Origin: Diphasiastrum complanatum | Lineage: Eukaryota > Streptophyta > Lycopodiopsida > Lycopodiales > Lycopodiaceae | Length of the DNA stretch: 64,000 nucleotides | Assembly: GCA_029204225.1 (NCBI GenBank) | Contig: CM055102.1 | Span: 18,278,937 to 18,342,936, forward strand | Reading direction: 5' to 3' | In this document: positions 23,788 through 37,950 of the stretch, piece by piece | Position numbering within the stretch: the first letter of the stretch is position 1 | How the letters are laid out: every line of letters starts with the position of its first letter | Translations under genes and position numbers: made by a program | Notes under the pieces: generated by a model | What the model was told of the DNA's origin: nothing | Seen by the model: the letters and a program-made list of their open reading frames with translations, nothing else | Databases searched by the model: none

Positions 23788-24309
23788 ACATCATGCACGC
23801 TTTTGATAGTAAGAGTAGAGAACTGCATGTGCAGGCGCATCGGGTATTCTTGGTCATCACAAGGACCATTCAAATTGAGCACTACTTTCAAGTGCTGACA
23901 ACAGGCTACGTTGTAAGATTGTTTTTCAACTCAACCACATCTGAAGCTAAGGTCCCAACTTATTCGGTTCTTGGCAACAAATGCAATGGCAGCCCTATGA
24001 TACCATAGTTTAGAAAAGTCTTTTGCACTGCAATTTCTACTAGCCGATAAATAACTCAAAAAAATAAACTACTAGTACCATGCTTGAGATGCCGAGAAAG
24101 GTTCCCAATCACGAGCATTTCAAATTTCTCTAGAACGGTAATATCATTTCATTGTTCAAGCTTACCGTGCAAATTTTGGTTCAGTGAGTGGATAGTGGTA
24201 AGCATACATACATACATACACCCTTCCCATAGAGAATTGCAATTTATTCACTCATTGTTAAAATTGAATTTTCTTGTGTCCTTTCAATGTCAGTGTACCC
24301 AGTTTCGTT

Positions 24310-27300
24310 TTACCAGCACCAATTCTTCTTCCTCTGCAACAGCGCAAACAGATGATGTTAGTTATTGACTCTTAATATCCTAACTAATATGCATTGGATA
24401 CTTCAAAATAGGGAACAAACCTACAACCCAGTGATTTTAAAACATAGGCCAAAACCGTGCACCATTGGATATCTAGAAATTCGTTTTGGTTCCAAAAGAC
24501 AATGCTTTTGCAAGGGTGCATGACTTGAAGAAGCATCTGAATTGATACAAACACAACTGGCCTCGAGCAGCAATCTCAGGATGTGAAGGTCAACAAAGAA
24601 TGTCGATAACAGTTGAATTGAACACTTAGAAACTATACAATCCCATATGTCTGAAAGATGAATTCTTTCTGAATGTAGCTGACATACGGACCAGATATGG
24701 CAAAAATGAATGCAAATGCGAAGTCAACAACTCATATTATACAGGGAAATGACAGAGATGCAATGTCCAGCCACTATTTGTTACGAAAGAACAAAAGCTT
24801 TCTGCATTGAGACTTACAAATTGATTAGGACTCGAGTGGAAATCATACCTCCCATTTTAACTCTTGAAGACGCTCCAGGCACTCCAATAATTCATCTTGT
24901 TTAGTCAGCACAGTCTGCAATGCCTGCATAAGTACCATGTCATTCAAAACCCAGAAGGTTTAAGGTACAAGCATATGAGGCCCAGAGTAAGGTTGAAATG
25001 ATAAGCTAGTATTATCGCATGAAAAGATTGAACCATTTCAAGAAATTGATACAGTAAACCAATGATGACTTGTAATTACGAGCTACCACTAAAATCGATC
25101 AAAACCTGGTTATCAAAAACCACCTTGATTTTTTTCCAACAAAGACTTCCCCTAATTTAAGTTAACATTTAACATATCAACAAAAAAAAACCCTCAATAC
25201 ATGCCTTTCTGGTCTCTGCAAGCTCAGCCTCAAGCAATGTCATTCGCTCTTTAACTGGATCAACAACCTCTTGTTTTGGAAGTGCATCTGGTACTGGCTT
25301 GCTCAAGCTCAACACATTGACCTTCTCCTCCAGCCTTTGTACTCGTTCAACAAACTTGGTTGAAGAAACATGCTCCTCAATGTGAGTGAGATGCCAAGTA
25401 TGTAAATCAGGACGATCCAATGACATGCCAAAACAATCAACTTTGCTTTTATTGTTGTTGTCCCCAGAAATGATCAGCTTCTTATAGCATATGTCAACAA
25501 GATGATGGAGGAAAACGACAATGCTTAACCAAAAAGTCCACAATAGCTGCAGGTCGTTGCTGCTCCAAAAAACAGGTTTCCCTGAAAATACTTGAAGAAT
25601 AACCACAAAAACGGGCGGCTTGTGAATTAAGCTTCACAGAATGCAGAAATGGACTAAGCAATTGGACAAAATAAGTAACGCACTCAAAATTACGTGCACA
25701 AGGCACCCAACTTGCAACTTTGAAAAACTTTTGAGAACAAAGAACATACAAGATTTCACGGGGTTATCAAGAGCATGTAGTTTGTCTTGATGGTAAAAGG
25801 ATGTCTGAATATAATCAGAATTTCCTCCCCTACCACTGTCCATGGCTTTGTCAACAATGGGACCAAGATCATCAAACACTGAGTACTTCTCAGAAAGAAC
25901 ACTGGTACAATTTTTTTCGACCTGAACATCAAAAAAATACATCTTTCAGACATTTCTCCAAAACTATAATCAGTTCTTTACATAAGATACGTTAATAAAT
26001 GTCATAGAAGAAATAGATTCATGTTTACTTTAAATAAATAAACTAAACTAAAAGTCATACAGGCATCATTTGGTGTCAAACCAACATTTCATCATCGTAG
26101 TCCAAGAGGGTTATTTTGACTTAAAACAGCACACGGTTCCAAGAAATGTTTTAGTACACTCAATTACCACTTTGCAGATTACAATCACTTCTAACCATAA
26201 TTGCATACGCATAAATTCATTGAACTACTTTCACACCACAAGTGTTCACAATAATCATGTCTCAATATATTACAACCATCAAAATATTATTTCAGAGTAG
26301 AAGATAGAACTTCTAATTTCTAAGGTATGCTATGCAGATACATTAGGCTATCCATCTGAACATTTCATGAGAACCTAAGCAACATATTTGAGTGATCAGA
26401 AAAACTATTCTGTAGAACCTATCTCTGATTCTAAGCAGTCAGCTTTTTGGGGGTATCTAAAAACGTGGTAAACTATAGAGCAATCTTGCAGCCATACTCG
26501 GTACAGATACTGGTATAAAGACTCGGCCATTATACCAGTATCATGGCCGAGCCTTTTTGGGGGTATCTAAAAACGTGGTAAACTATAGAGCAATCTTGCA
26601 GCCATACTCGGTACAGATACTGGTATAAAGACTCGGCCATTATACCAGTATAGTGGCCGAGCCTTTATACCAATGCATTTGTGTATAGCTGTTGATTATA
26701 CCTGATATACCATGAAAAAGAACAGACAAATACAATCTTAGCTTCAATCTCAACTTGGCCAAGTCTGTAACCCGTAAATTGAGCTCTTGACCTGACCCAC
26801 GGGGAATGCTCATGCACCCTCCACCATCCTCCCAGGGTAGTCATCATCCTGCTACTAGATGTTCTCATGTGCGCTATAATAGCGTACATCATTCTTCTGC
26901 CAATGCAGCCAGAATGAAGAACTGATTGGTTACTGGAAACAATATGCTTTATGTTGCATGTTTTTACCCTTATACCTAGTTTGGCACATGTGGTGCATAA
27001 AATACCTAACTTTGGCACACTGTATAATTCTTTCGGGGCTGGGCGTACTGGCATGGGAGTACAGAGGCAATATTGCTATAGAGTTTAAAATTTAGCCTTG
27101 AAATATTAAAAAGAAAACCTAAGACCTAAAATGGAAGCCATTACAAACAAAAATTGCATGTACTGATTTTTTTAGGTTACAGGTTTAAAAATATAAGATA
27201 TTTTGGGGGTTGCAACTTGGGGTTCAAATTTTTTTCCTGTAGCAAGTGTATGTATAGATCCTAGGTGTAACTGAGTATTCAGTTCAAAATATTTAATGAG

Positions 27301-30300
27301 CAGGAAATAGGTCTGACCTCTTTTAAAGTATAACCAGGGTCTGAGAACTTATAACCACCCTTCACAGGAGACATTATCTCTTCAAAATCTGAACCTGATT
27401 CTGGAGCAGCTTCCTTCCTCTGAATTGACAAGATGCCATTTCCATATATTGGTTAGCCACGGGAAAAGCTATACACAGCTAGGACTATGCATATATAGTT
27501 TCTAAAACTCCTTATTAAAAATCCATAAAGGACAGCTAGCATCTGCTGAATTTCAGTGCATCTAGTGAAAAAATGGTCTTTGAAGAAAGAAACTTCAGAT
27601 GGAAGACTCAAGTAGAGAGAGAGAGAGAGAGAGAGACGGACACACCTTCGATTCGGACACAATCGTGGGTAGGCTATCTTTGTTTGTGCTTGAGACTGTG
27701 ACAATTTGACGTGCAAATCTTGCCTCTCCTTCCGCTACTGCCTGAAAGATTAGACACTGACAGTGTGAAATTACTCTAAAGTGTGTTTCCGCTCCCCAAC
27801 TATATCCAGGCTCAACCAATAATTATCCAAGGTCTTAGTAAAAACCTAACAAAAATTCTCCTTCTAGTCACTAAAAATGGTAACTTCCACTTAACTGCAC
27901 AAACAGAGGAACAATTTGAATGCTGTCAAGAAAATATCTACAAAATTTCTTTATAGATCTATCAACCTTCATAATTTTTTCATCTTTCCAAGGACCCTTT
28001 TCAGCATGTAGACATCCACCCTCTCCAGCACAAGTGCAAGTACCCCCTAAAAAATCCGGAAGTTGGCTGTACCAACAAAAGTTTGTCACCACATGCACAA
28101 CACAAAGTTAGCCATTTCAGAACCTCGAGTTGAGCAGAAAAATAAATATAGCCAGAAACCAAAACAAATTACTAATATTTGAGATCTTGGTTGATATCAA
28201 TCTCAGTTTATCACGTACCTCACATCAATAATCTCCAAAAGCCTGCTTTGATACTTATTGCCCAATACCTACAAATATAAAACTGTTCATTACTAGAAGA
28301 TAACCACAGTCATATTGCAAGATAAACCACCACAAATTTCTTAGATTGGATGCAGAGTAGTTACCTATTTTCAAATCCCACTAGTCTTGGAATTCTGGCA
28401 TATAATGGTTATGTTAACATTTCCTCTTCTTACCCCTCAAGAACTGAACTCTAATTCGAAGTGTGTGCATGAGTAGAGACATGACAACAATAAAAACAAT
28501 GCTGCATGAATCGCGATTTGAATCGGTCTGATTTGAATCGATCCGATTTGAATTGGCCGACTGGTTGAAAAGGCCGGAATCGGACAGAAGCCCAATTCAG
28601 GCCTCATCAGCGTGGAGACGATACGACATAGCCCCTTGCACAGGCACCAACATCATTGGCCAATACAAAAGCTCAAGCGGAGGAGCATGAGGCTGGTCCT
28701 TCGATGACAAGAGGTAAGTAAAAGAGACTCCACCGAAGCCTAAAGTTTAAGCCATTTAAATTTGTAAATCTTTTGTAATTCTGAATTTTGTTGAAAAAGC
28801 TGAAACTTGTTGCAACTTACTTCAAATTTCAACTTGCAAGACTCAAGTGTGGCAAGTTTACAAGAGGAGAGCCTTCCACGTCACGGAGTGCATCTGCTGC
28901 AGTTCGCACACCCATCAGTCCCTCCCATATCTCTTCTAAGGGAGAGGCGGAGGGTGTTGGTGCCCCATGATGCATCACTGACATTGATTGGTGCATCTTC
29001 AAAGCCACGCAAAGTCCCTATACCATCAATGAGGGCTCACAACCGTCTTGGTAGGAGCAGACAGCTTGGGGGCAAAGACTATTATGTGGGTCACTACCAG
29101 CCCAAGAATAAGGACAAAGCTCAAGTTGTAGTTCAAGTGTGACCTCCCCTTTCACTTGGCCCCCAACATACTACATTCTTGACTCTTGAACCTTTCCTAA
29201 TTCTCCAATCGTTTTTTTATTTGTATTATGTAGTATCAAGTATGGCATATGCAGCTATGACTCTAAATTTTGGTTCGTCGTTCTTGAATGTTGAATCTTG
29301 ATTCTCATTGTTGAGTTGCTCAATGAAATTTGAATTATGAGTCATGATTAAGCATGTAGACTTCAAGACGCATCATTGCAAACTCGATCAATTTTTCATC
29401 CATTGACAAGTTACAAGTTACACAACTGACTCTCGACTCAAGGGATTATGCAATGGAACTGGTAAATACTTACCTTACCGTTTAATGCTTTGGACTCTCT
29501 GCAGCACCCCTGCATGGAGGGACATGATGAGATCTGTATTTCGCATTGGTTCTAAGTGGGAGGGGGTGACCATGGAGCAGCTCAGGACGAGGGAGCTTGT
29601 TGCGGAGCAAGACTCTGTCGAGAGGGACTTGAACCACATCAAGAGATCATGGGTCCAGTATGTACTTAATACTTATGATTGATCTATCATCTATCTAATA
29701 CCCAACATGAATTATGATTCACCATGATTCATCTATGACTATGTCCTTGCATGGAGGGGTTACCTTTTTTCATGTGCACCCAGGGGGGTTGACTTTGTCT
29801 TTGTCTTTGACGTTGATAACCTTATGGTGTGAGTTGCCGAGTTGTAATCATTGCATGCAGGGGTTACCTTTTTTCGCATGCAGTGCAGGGTGCAGGGGGT
29901 TTACACCAAAACTGCCACGAGGACACCGAGGCCGAGACACGATAGAGCTTCAGTCCCGTGTTGTTGAGGGAGTCTGTCTCTTAAGGAGGAGGAGGATGAG
30001 GCAGAGGTCGAGGGCAGTGATGATGATGATGATGTCGAGAGGAGCCTAGAGCTAAGAGGGTCATACAATAGATGATAGATACATCAGTGTTTCTATTCAG
30101 TGCTTAGAGATGAGCACTTGCCAGTGTGCAACTGTGCATGAGACTTATTGAGTGACTGACATGACATGTACATTGTATTTAGTATCATCTATGGTCTATT
30201 GTGATTGATGATTTATCATTGTCGATATTACATTTGAGTTTTCATTGATCAAACGTTTCTATGTTGATGTGCATTGTAAATTCAGAATTGTAATTTGTAG

Positions 30301-33300
30301 TTTGTCACGTGTGCATGTTTAATGTATCATATTAATAACTAGAAGCTTAGAAGTTAGTAGCTCACAAAGTTCAAACTTACAAAGTTCAAAGTTCAAACAT
30401 TAATCAATCATCAGTGATCACTAGATAGTAGAAGTCTAAAGGCTGAATGAAGCTCTTAGCTTACAACTTACAAACCTAAGTAGTACATGCTTGAATCATG
30501 ATTCATGATGCAGCATTCATATCACGTAATAGTATTTTAATTTATCGCGAATTGCTAAAATGTTTCAAGTTTGTCATTTTAGATTTATAAATTTGTGAGT
30601 CACGTGATTCATGAGCGAGTCATGACATGATTAATGAATCTTCAATCATAGTAGTTACTAACTTAAATCTACTGTCTTACTAGTAACTACAGAAAGTAAC
30701 AACTTAAAAGTTAAAAGTTATGTGAAATAGTGACATGTGTTACAACTTACGTGTGACTCTCGAGTCCATAGTCCTTTAAATTTGAACTTTCCAGTGTCCA
30801 CAAGTTTGAACCCTAAACGATAAACCTTGGTCCGTAGGGCCTAAAGCCCTCACTCACATATGTACTTCATTGGTTACAATAACAGTTCACGTAACCATTC
30901 ATTGTACTCTAGATCTAAATCTCTTACAAATAAAGTGAAATCACATGTGCTCTCATCATGACCATGCTAGTCCTTCTAAAAACAACATTAACAAAGAGCC
31001 ATGATCCGTCGTGGAGAGGTTTGCCCAAAAGCCTGTATGCTCAACTGCATAGAGATGGTGCTCTACCATACTTGCTATATCATGGAGTCTGAAGAGTAGA
31101 ACCATAGACATTAGAGTTTAGCCATTACATAGGCTATCATGATGGGATGGTAGTTTTCTGGTTTGAAGGTTTCATAGACATTGGATGCCCACTATGATGG
31201 ATAGAGGATGTGGTTTGGATTTAAAGTGTAGTGTTAGATGGAGAGGGAGTTGAGAGCGGCCTGATAGGTGAATAGGTCAAAGGGAGGTGTGCACTGTGGC
31301 CAAAGGTTTAATTGGATTTTGGGTTAGCACGCTGCACGAGGGGAATAGTTAAATAGGTGGAGAGTGTGCATGTCGTACCTGAATAGATTATAGAAGATGT
31401 TATGAAATTGGAGATATAACGGGTGTGAGAGAGAGGACCCAAAAGATTGTCAATTATGCTCAATGCTATCCCCCCAACTATGGGGGTGGTAGGTGTAATC
31501 ACCTAAGGATGGCCCAGTGGCTACCTTGACAAGCTATTAGGCCCTGGCCGCTTAGCCATTGATAATATAGCTAGCTTGCTGTTGCTGGAAGTTGGGATTG
31601 TCCAAAATGTAGTAAGTGGTCGTTATAGTTATCAGTACTATACGAAGTAATTGATTATTGGAGCCTTCTCAATCCTCAGTCTTGGGACTTGCATTGTCTG
31701 CTAAGGATCTCCTAATACCCAACTCCTCGACACCAATGGGTCACTCAAGACGGCAAGACGCAAAGGATCTATCATCTATCATCTAAGGTAGCCTGTAGGA
31801 TCATGAATATCGAATCTCAATTAGATCATTTATGATATCGAATCTTTTTAGATCATTAATAGACAATTTCAATTTGAAATAGAATCTTATAGTTCTGGCA
31901 TAACCTCAATTTTGATAATTGAAAGTTTTGGCATAAACACAGCAAGAAAAACTCGAGTTTTTCTCAAATGTTCAAATCGGCCAATTGAACTGCCGATTCG
32001 AATCAGTGCATTAAAGATTGAATAAAACAACATGTCAAATGATTTTATGAATGCAAATAAAAAACCTTTATTTGACTATTGTTGGTGGTGATGATGCACG
32101 TTGAGAGCCTAGTGATACATGCAAGAAAAAGAGGACACGAATTTTTCGATATTTAAAACTTGCATATAAAGGTGCATCTAAAGCGTGGGCATGCATGCAA
32201 GAAAAAGAAAGAGACATGAATCCTTTGCTATTTACATCTTGTACATAGGATTGCATCTAAAGGACCAGGTTCTTGCAATATCATCCTAAGCAATGTGGCA
32301 AAGCTTTTTGTGTGCACATATATGTACATGCCCTTATCATTTAAAACATTGACTAATATTAATTTTTGCATAAACTCCATCGACCACCTTGAACACAGTT
32401 TTAACCAAAAAAGAAAAGACCACTTTTTTAACCAGCAGAAATCAGATTCTCAAATTGCATAAAGCACATACTGTGATTTTCGATGAGGTTTTTGGATCCA
32501 AAAAAGACTTGATGGTGTTCCAAAGCAATCTAAAGCCTGGACCAGCATTGATGATGAACATACGACCCAATGTCTGCAGCAAAAAGAAACACTTTAAGAT
32601 CAAAACACTTTAGGATCACGTTACATCTAAGTGTCAAAATCCTACTTAACTTCCCTATGAATGCAAAACATAGTGTCACAAACACAAAATGCTCCACATT
32701 CTAAAGTCTCTACAAGAACTCCAAACATAAAACAGTTTCTGACAAAAAACCACCAAGTTTTCAATCAAAATGGAACTTCCACAAATTTAACAATTGTTCC
32801 ATACCTCGGGGTAATTATCACCATCAACCTTTTGAATGCGGGTGACCAGCTCCCGAGCAGATTTACTGAAATTTTTCAGACCCTGTGAAACACAACATAA
32901 TGAATAAAAGCGTCCCTGGAATTTAAAAAACCTGCAGATTTTTTTGGTGCAAAGATTAGATTCGACTTGCGCAACCACAAGCTTTCTTCAAAAACCTAAT
33001 CAAATGGTTCCACAATCAATGAAGGAGTTAAGGAAAACAGTTGGTTCCAGCAAATGGAATATAAACCATGTGTTCATCAATTTGCACAGATGTCAGTCTT
33101 AGTTTGTTCATTTAGTTTCCAAACTTTTTTGCTACAATTAACCATACGAGACAAATATGCCAAATAGTTGGTTCCATTAAAAAACATCTCTCTTTGTGCC
33201 AATGGAATATAAACCATGTGCTCTCATCAATTTGCACAGACGTCAGTTTTAGTTTGTTCATTTTGTTTTCAAACTTTTCACATCTCTTGCTCATTTTGTT

Positions 33301-36300
33301 TTCAAACGTTTCACATCCCATTGTATATTTAACATATAAATTTGAACAATGATAAGTAACTTTCAAAACTCGAGACAATACAAAACATCACATCAAACAG
33401 ATTAGCTAATAAAGTTGGTATATCAGTCTACAAACAATGTCACAGAAAGTTTCAGATAATAAACTTTATTAGTGAATTAACACGTTCTGAATTCAACTAA
33501 ATAACACAATGTGTTTTTTGAACAGGCTCTTATCAAATCAAGCACCTTCCTGAAACTGAAAAACAAAACACAGACAAAATGCATGCAAGACAGACCTATA
33601 ATGCTACAAAAAGCTGTCATGGTCCATGAACAAGCAAACGAACAGTTAAAAATAATTATCAGTTTCCAAATTCAAATGAATAATTTAGGTGCAGATCCTG
33701 AACTCAACAGCGTAAATTTAGGTTCTACCAATGTTTGTGCATAAGTGAACACATTCAGAAAAACTGGCCAGTCTTTCATTCTCTGAAAGGGCAACACGTG
33801 CGATTTTTTAATCATAAAGATCGGATGTATGTTTCATACATTTCACACAAAGGTGTACGATGTAGCATACTACAATTGTAATACATAACCTCAAACCGGC
33901 AGTTTACAAAAACAAAAGCTCATAATCATACATTCAATATCAGAAATCACAATTTCATCCCAAAAAAGGAAGAAGACTGAATAATCTAGAAAAATCAGAA
34001 ACCAAGATTTCTGGATTTCACAAAGTATTAGAGTTGTTGAAAAGCTGACCCAAATAAACCACATCCTGAAACCTTAAGATTAACATACCACACCAGCAAC
34101 ATCAAGAATCGTGGTAGTTGAGTCTATGTGCCTTTTTGCTGCAATAGAACATGCTGGGAACCTTTTGTTGAGAGTTGCTTCAAATTCTAGCACGTGGTAC
34201 TTCAAGTATCTCTCTATAGTGGTTACTTGCATTAACTTGTTGGGTTCCACCTTCCCAAGTCTTTCGATGTATACTGGGTTGCCCTCTTTATCTACACCAT
34301 GATGACCTTGTGGATAGTACTTTCGAACATCATCAATTTCCTTGAAGTCAAAGTCCTGTGCAAATTAGCCAAAACACACTTATCATTCATTGCACATGCT
34401 GCTCGTTTCTGGAAACTACGAAAAAAATAACCTCAATACAAAATGCTGATATACTTGGTCACGTAGTGTATGCATAAAAAGTAGGACAAAAACTTTTTTG
34501 GGGCACATAATTTACAAATATACCTCTCATTACAACGTCAAATTGATAACATTACATCAGTACAAAATCACATCACAAACTCTACTGAAGAAAAAACTCA
34601 TAGGGATGATATTCAAGAATCCTTTTGGACTACTTGCTATGGCATGTGGATGAAGTCAATTTTTAATGTGATATCAACTAGTCACATTTCACTCTATTAC
34701 AAAGTACTGCCTCCATATTTAAACTTTAAAGACGATATAACTAGATGAGCTCAAAACTAACATTACACTGTTGTGGTTTTTATGTAGAATCAGAAGTGCT
34801 CAATAGAGAAAAGCTTCCTCTGCATTTTTAGCATCAGAAAACTACAAAAAATATCATCAATGCATAACCTAGCAATCTCAAATATCAGAAGGAATGATTT
34901 ACCTCTTCAATTGTATCAGTGCCAAATTCTTTGCGCCAGTGCAACATATCTGCCCACATCTGTTTTGCCTTTTCAAAGTCAAACTTACGTGCACGTAAGA
35001 ACCTATAAAAGACATAGCACAGACCAATATTTAGCAGCATCAAGATTGAACAATATATACCAAAGCATAAAAGAATGAGGGAATATCTGCTATTTTGGTC
35101 ACCATATCATAATCTTAAGAGAGCATATAGATCGAGATTTAACATAATGCATACACACGCATTTCTACTGGACAAAGTTGCACGTCAACTTAAACAATCA
35201 CCACCTTTACCTGCCTAACTATAGTCGTCTTGACTTCAGATAAACTTTAAAGGATATTCAAGAACTTAACTTTTATAAAATGATCTTTTTACACATGGAT
35301 TTATGGAGCCATACAGGGTAAGAACTTACTTTTTCTGAATTTAGCTCCTAAGCATATGCATATGAAGGCACATAACATATGTAGCACACTAATGTGGACC
35401 AGAGATGAATTTTATACTTTCACCAACAGGATTTAAACAATACAGAAAATGATTTTAATCATTGTAATTTAATAGATTAAGCCAAGAAGATGGTCTGTAT
35501 TTAAAACCAAAGGGTAGTTGGCTCAACAATAGCATACCGTAGGAGGGTATGATAATCATCATGCCTCAATGGAAGTAAATTCTCATCTATGAGAACTTGT
35601 CTGAAAGCGTCAACAGAGTTTTGCTCCTCAAGATCTCTGACATCTTCGATAGAGATAGAATGGTCAGATCTCCTTGTTCTCCTCTTCTTCAAAGAAGTGC
35701 GAAACTTTTTGGAAGCAATAATAGCCTTGATGGTTCCTATTTTGGTCTTTCCACGCTTGTCATCATCAAGTTCTTTTTCACCCTTTTCCTCATCAGATAA
35801 AGTCGGAGCAAGACAGTCAGACCCTGTCATGAACAGATGATTAAGAGATCAAGGTAATATGAGCGCTGCAGGAAAAGGTTGATACTCAAGTTCCAATTCA
35901 CCATAAACCAGCTTACCCATTTCCAAGCCGTATCAACTTCAACAAGTTGCAACACTCACTACAAGGATACAATTCATTAAGTTGTACTTCTATATGAGTT
36001 CATTCATACCAAATTCCTTCACAGATGAAAAGACATAAGCAAGTACGTGCATTCCTGGAGTTTAATAAATAGAGACCACAAGCTGATTAAAAACTTGCAG
36101 AGTAATTAAAAGAGCTTGAAAAGTTTTAATTTGGTAAAAAGGAACTTGGGGGATATCACTATCACATTTTTGAGGGGAAATTTTTAACTTGGGTTAGACA
36201 ACTCATTAAATTTTCTAGGTGTTTTGATAGAAAAAGTGAAGATTTGATACGTTACAGACAAGCAACAAGATCCGTCACTTGCAACAACTGCTTTCAACTA

Positions 36301-37462
36301 GCGGCTACAAATGCATTGTCACTCCTACGTTGCCGTACAATTGGCAAAAAACAAATGAATTTTCTAAAGGAACCAGTTCCAGGTAACCCTTACAACCTAG
36401 CATCTACAATTACAGGAGAGCATATTAATGTCAGATCCTGCAAAGAGAAGGAAAAAAAAGTCATGAATCATGATGTGCTTGAATTTTCTGTTGAATTGCA
36501 TTAGGTACATGGAAAGGCATGGCATACAACACAACTCACAGAGAAGATCTGAGCAGTGCTTGACGACTTTACCCAGACAACACTCGGTGCGAAGCGAACC
36601 TTACAGGTCCCTTTGGATTCATCATTCGTGCAACATAAGATCCTTTATAACAAATTTTCTTATACCAGTGCTTAAAACCGTGGTTAGATCAACCAGTAAA
36701 GCCTGTCTTAAAGCAGTACATTACGTTTCGACCAGGATATTATTCATGATTCAATGGGAATGGAATAGTTTTCTATGACGGCCAAAGGCCAAAAAACTAA
36801 CAATAAGCACAGAACTCAACAGCTTGGGCTAGCAGGCAGGGGCTGCATGAAGCTCACGAACCCACTGGTTACACCTATCTTGCAGGCTTCCGGATTCAGG
36901 ACAAATTCTCTGGCACTTCAAAGGTTTGGCATCAGATTCATCGACAATCTCTATCTAAACAGGATCGAGTGCCAATATACAGGATATATCGAACCACGTG
37001 TCCTCTTCTACATCATCTTCTCTTATACTCTTTGCGAAAAAATGAATCTGAATCGTGAATGACAATAACCGCCAGAAACAAAAGTGTTCATAAAAAATTA
37101 AAGAAAAATCCTTTTCAGTTTATGCTGATTTACGAGACTTGAAGTGCTCCCGAAAGATACATGCTGTAAATAAAATAACTCAGAAACTTGCCATCTTATT
37201 TCACTGTAGTTGTCATAATGCAAACTTCGTTGCCTTATCCCATCAGAAAATGAACACCTAAAAGAAGAGTTGGAAACGAAAGATCTATGATGCAAATAAA
37301 GTTGGAAATCGCCATCTCCAATCTCTGTAATTATCACAATGCAGTACATATTCTTTTCCCGTATCAGATAATGAGCATTTCAAAAAGGACTTAAAACTTA
37401 CCAACGTGCAGGAGAGCCGAAAGAGCACCCCGATCTGTCTTGGACGTCGCTTTGGACTCCAT
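24310..37462 (-). CDS. SEC14-like phosphatidylinositol transfer protein (plant SFH type), 14 exons, 629 aa
   Basis: Exons (minus): 37462-37402, 35823-35538, 35002-34903, 34355-34089, 32882-32805, 32573-32472, 28268-28219, 28066-27967, 27741-27646, 27419-27318, 25921-25750, 25581-25205, 24923-24849, 24333-24310. Phases agree at every junction (1890 nt). A basic region (aa 45-75, [14 protein letters not shown]) precedes the CRAL-TRIO N part ([15 protein letters not shown] to [13 protein letters not shown]). The SEC14 lipid-binding fold follows, about aa 150-345: [41 protein letters not shown] and [11 protein letters not shown]. Then come a linker, a hydrophobic segment (about 482-502), a coiled coil ([14 protein letters not shown]) and the family's RKKxWCW end. 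Such proteins exchange PI and PC and support polarised membrane growth (family knowledge). Intron 12 needs a GC donor (AAG|GCATGT at 25204). Intron 6 is 4.2 kb. Confidence 0.92.
26443..26662. repeat. Tandem duplication, 110-bp unit with overlapping hairpins
   Basis: Two near-identical units (26443-26552 and 26553-26662) lie in intron 10 of the SEC14-like gene. Each unit carries TACTGGTATAA...TTATACCAGTA (26508-26518 with 26530-26540 in unit one). In unit one this overlaps a second inverted repeat, CTCGGCCAT...ATGGCCGAG (26522-26530 with 26543-26551). In unit two the second stem is broken by AT to GT. Confidence 0.92.
27617..27636. repeat. Short (GA)n run
   Basis: A GA run lies just inside intron 9 of the SEC14-like gene, close to the donor of exon 9. 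Confidence 0.85.
28269..32471. other. Large intron 6 of the SEC14-like gene; possible decayed transposon
   Basis: This 4.2-kb intron is much longer than the others. Bases 28500-30060 have higher GC content and several short plus-strand frames (28807-29142, 29485-29682, 29714-30049) with no domain I can name. Related phrases of the GATTCGAATCGG / GATTTGAATCGG type occur at about 28515-28560 and, inverted, at about 31965-32005. They could mark the ends of a decayed DNA transposon of about 3.5 kb. No clean target duplication was found, so this stays a suggestion. Confidence 0.35.
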
Positions 37463-37950
37463 TCCCCGACCAGCAATGCTCCACTGGTGCTCGTTTCCGC
37501 AAGATTTCACCAAAAAAAACGAAAATAATAACGAAAACAGCAACGATTACAGAGAAAAGGGAGCGGCGGAGAGTGCGAGGGTCTCCCAATTGCGTCCGTT
37601 CGGCGGCGGAAGGCCGAAGCAGAGCAGATTGAGAGACGAAAAGTTACGATCCACCGACGCTTTGTCCTTCCAAGCTCTCTGGCTATGGCGTCTTCTCTCT
37701 CTCGTTCTTCATCGCTACCCCCAGGCCTCGCGCTCCCTTCTTCTATTTCCTTGGGCCATCGCCGGTCCGGTGCCGGTGCCGGCGCCGGACGGGGTGCGGT
37801 GGCCGGCGACGCCGCTGCCAACGGTAGCTCGTCAATCTGACGGTTGAAGTGCCAGAAAACGAAAGAGCTCGACGACGTGAGGCGCACTAATTTCAAGCCA
37901 CCTGTCACCGATGCCTCTGACGTGTCATTTGGCCCTGTCCAGGCTGGCCA
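37463..37950 (-). promoter_or_regulatory. CpG-rich 5' region of the SEC14-like gene
   Basis: In AT-rich surroundings, 37590-37930 is GC-rich with many CpG and CCGG steps. It lies directly upstream of the exon 1 ATG at 37462. It most likely holds the 5' UTR and core promoter. A 133-codon minus-strand frame (37908-37507) spans it and could only be an upstream ORF; it has no recognisable domain. Confidence 0.55.

Noticed and set aside
37507-37908. 133-codon minus-strand frame upstream of the SEC14-like ATG
   Set aside because: It lies in CpG-rich leader sequence, is rich in Arg, Ala and Pro, does not join the SEC14 frame, and has no family features.
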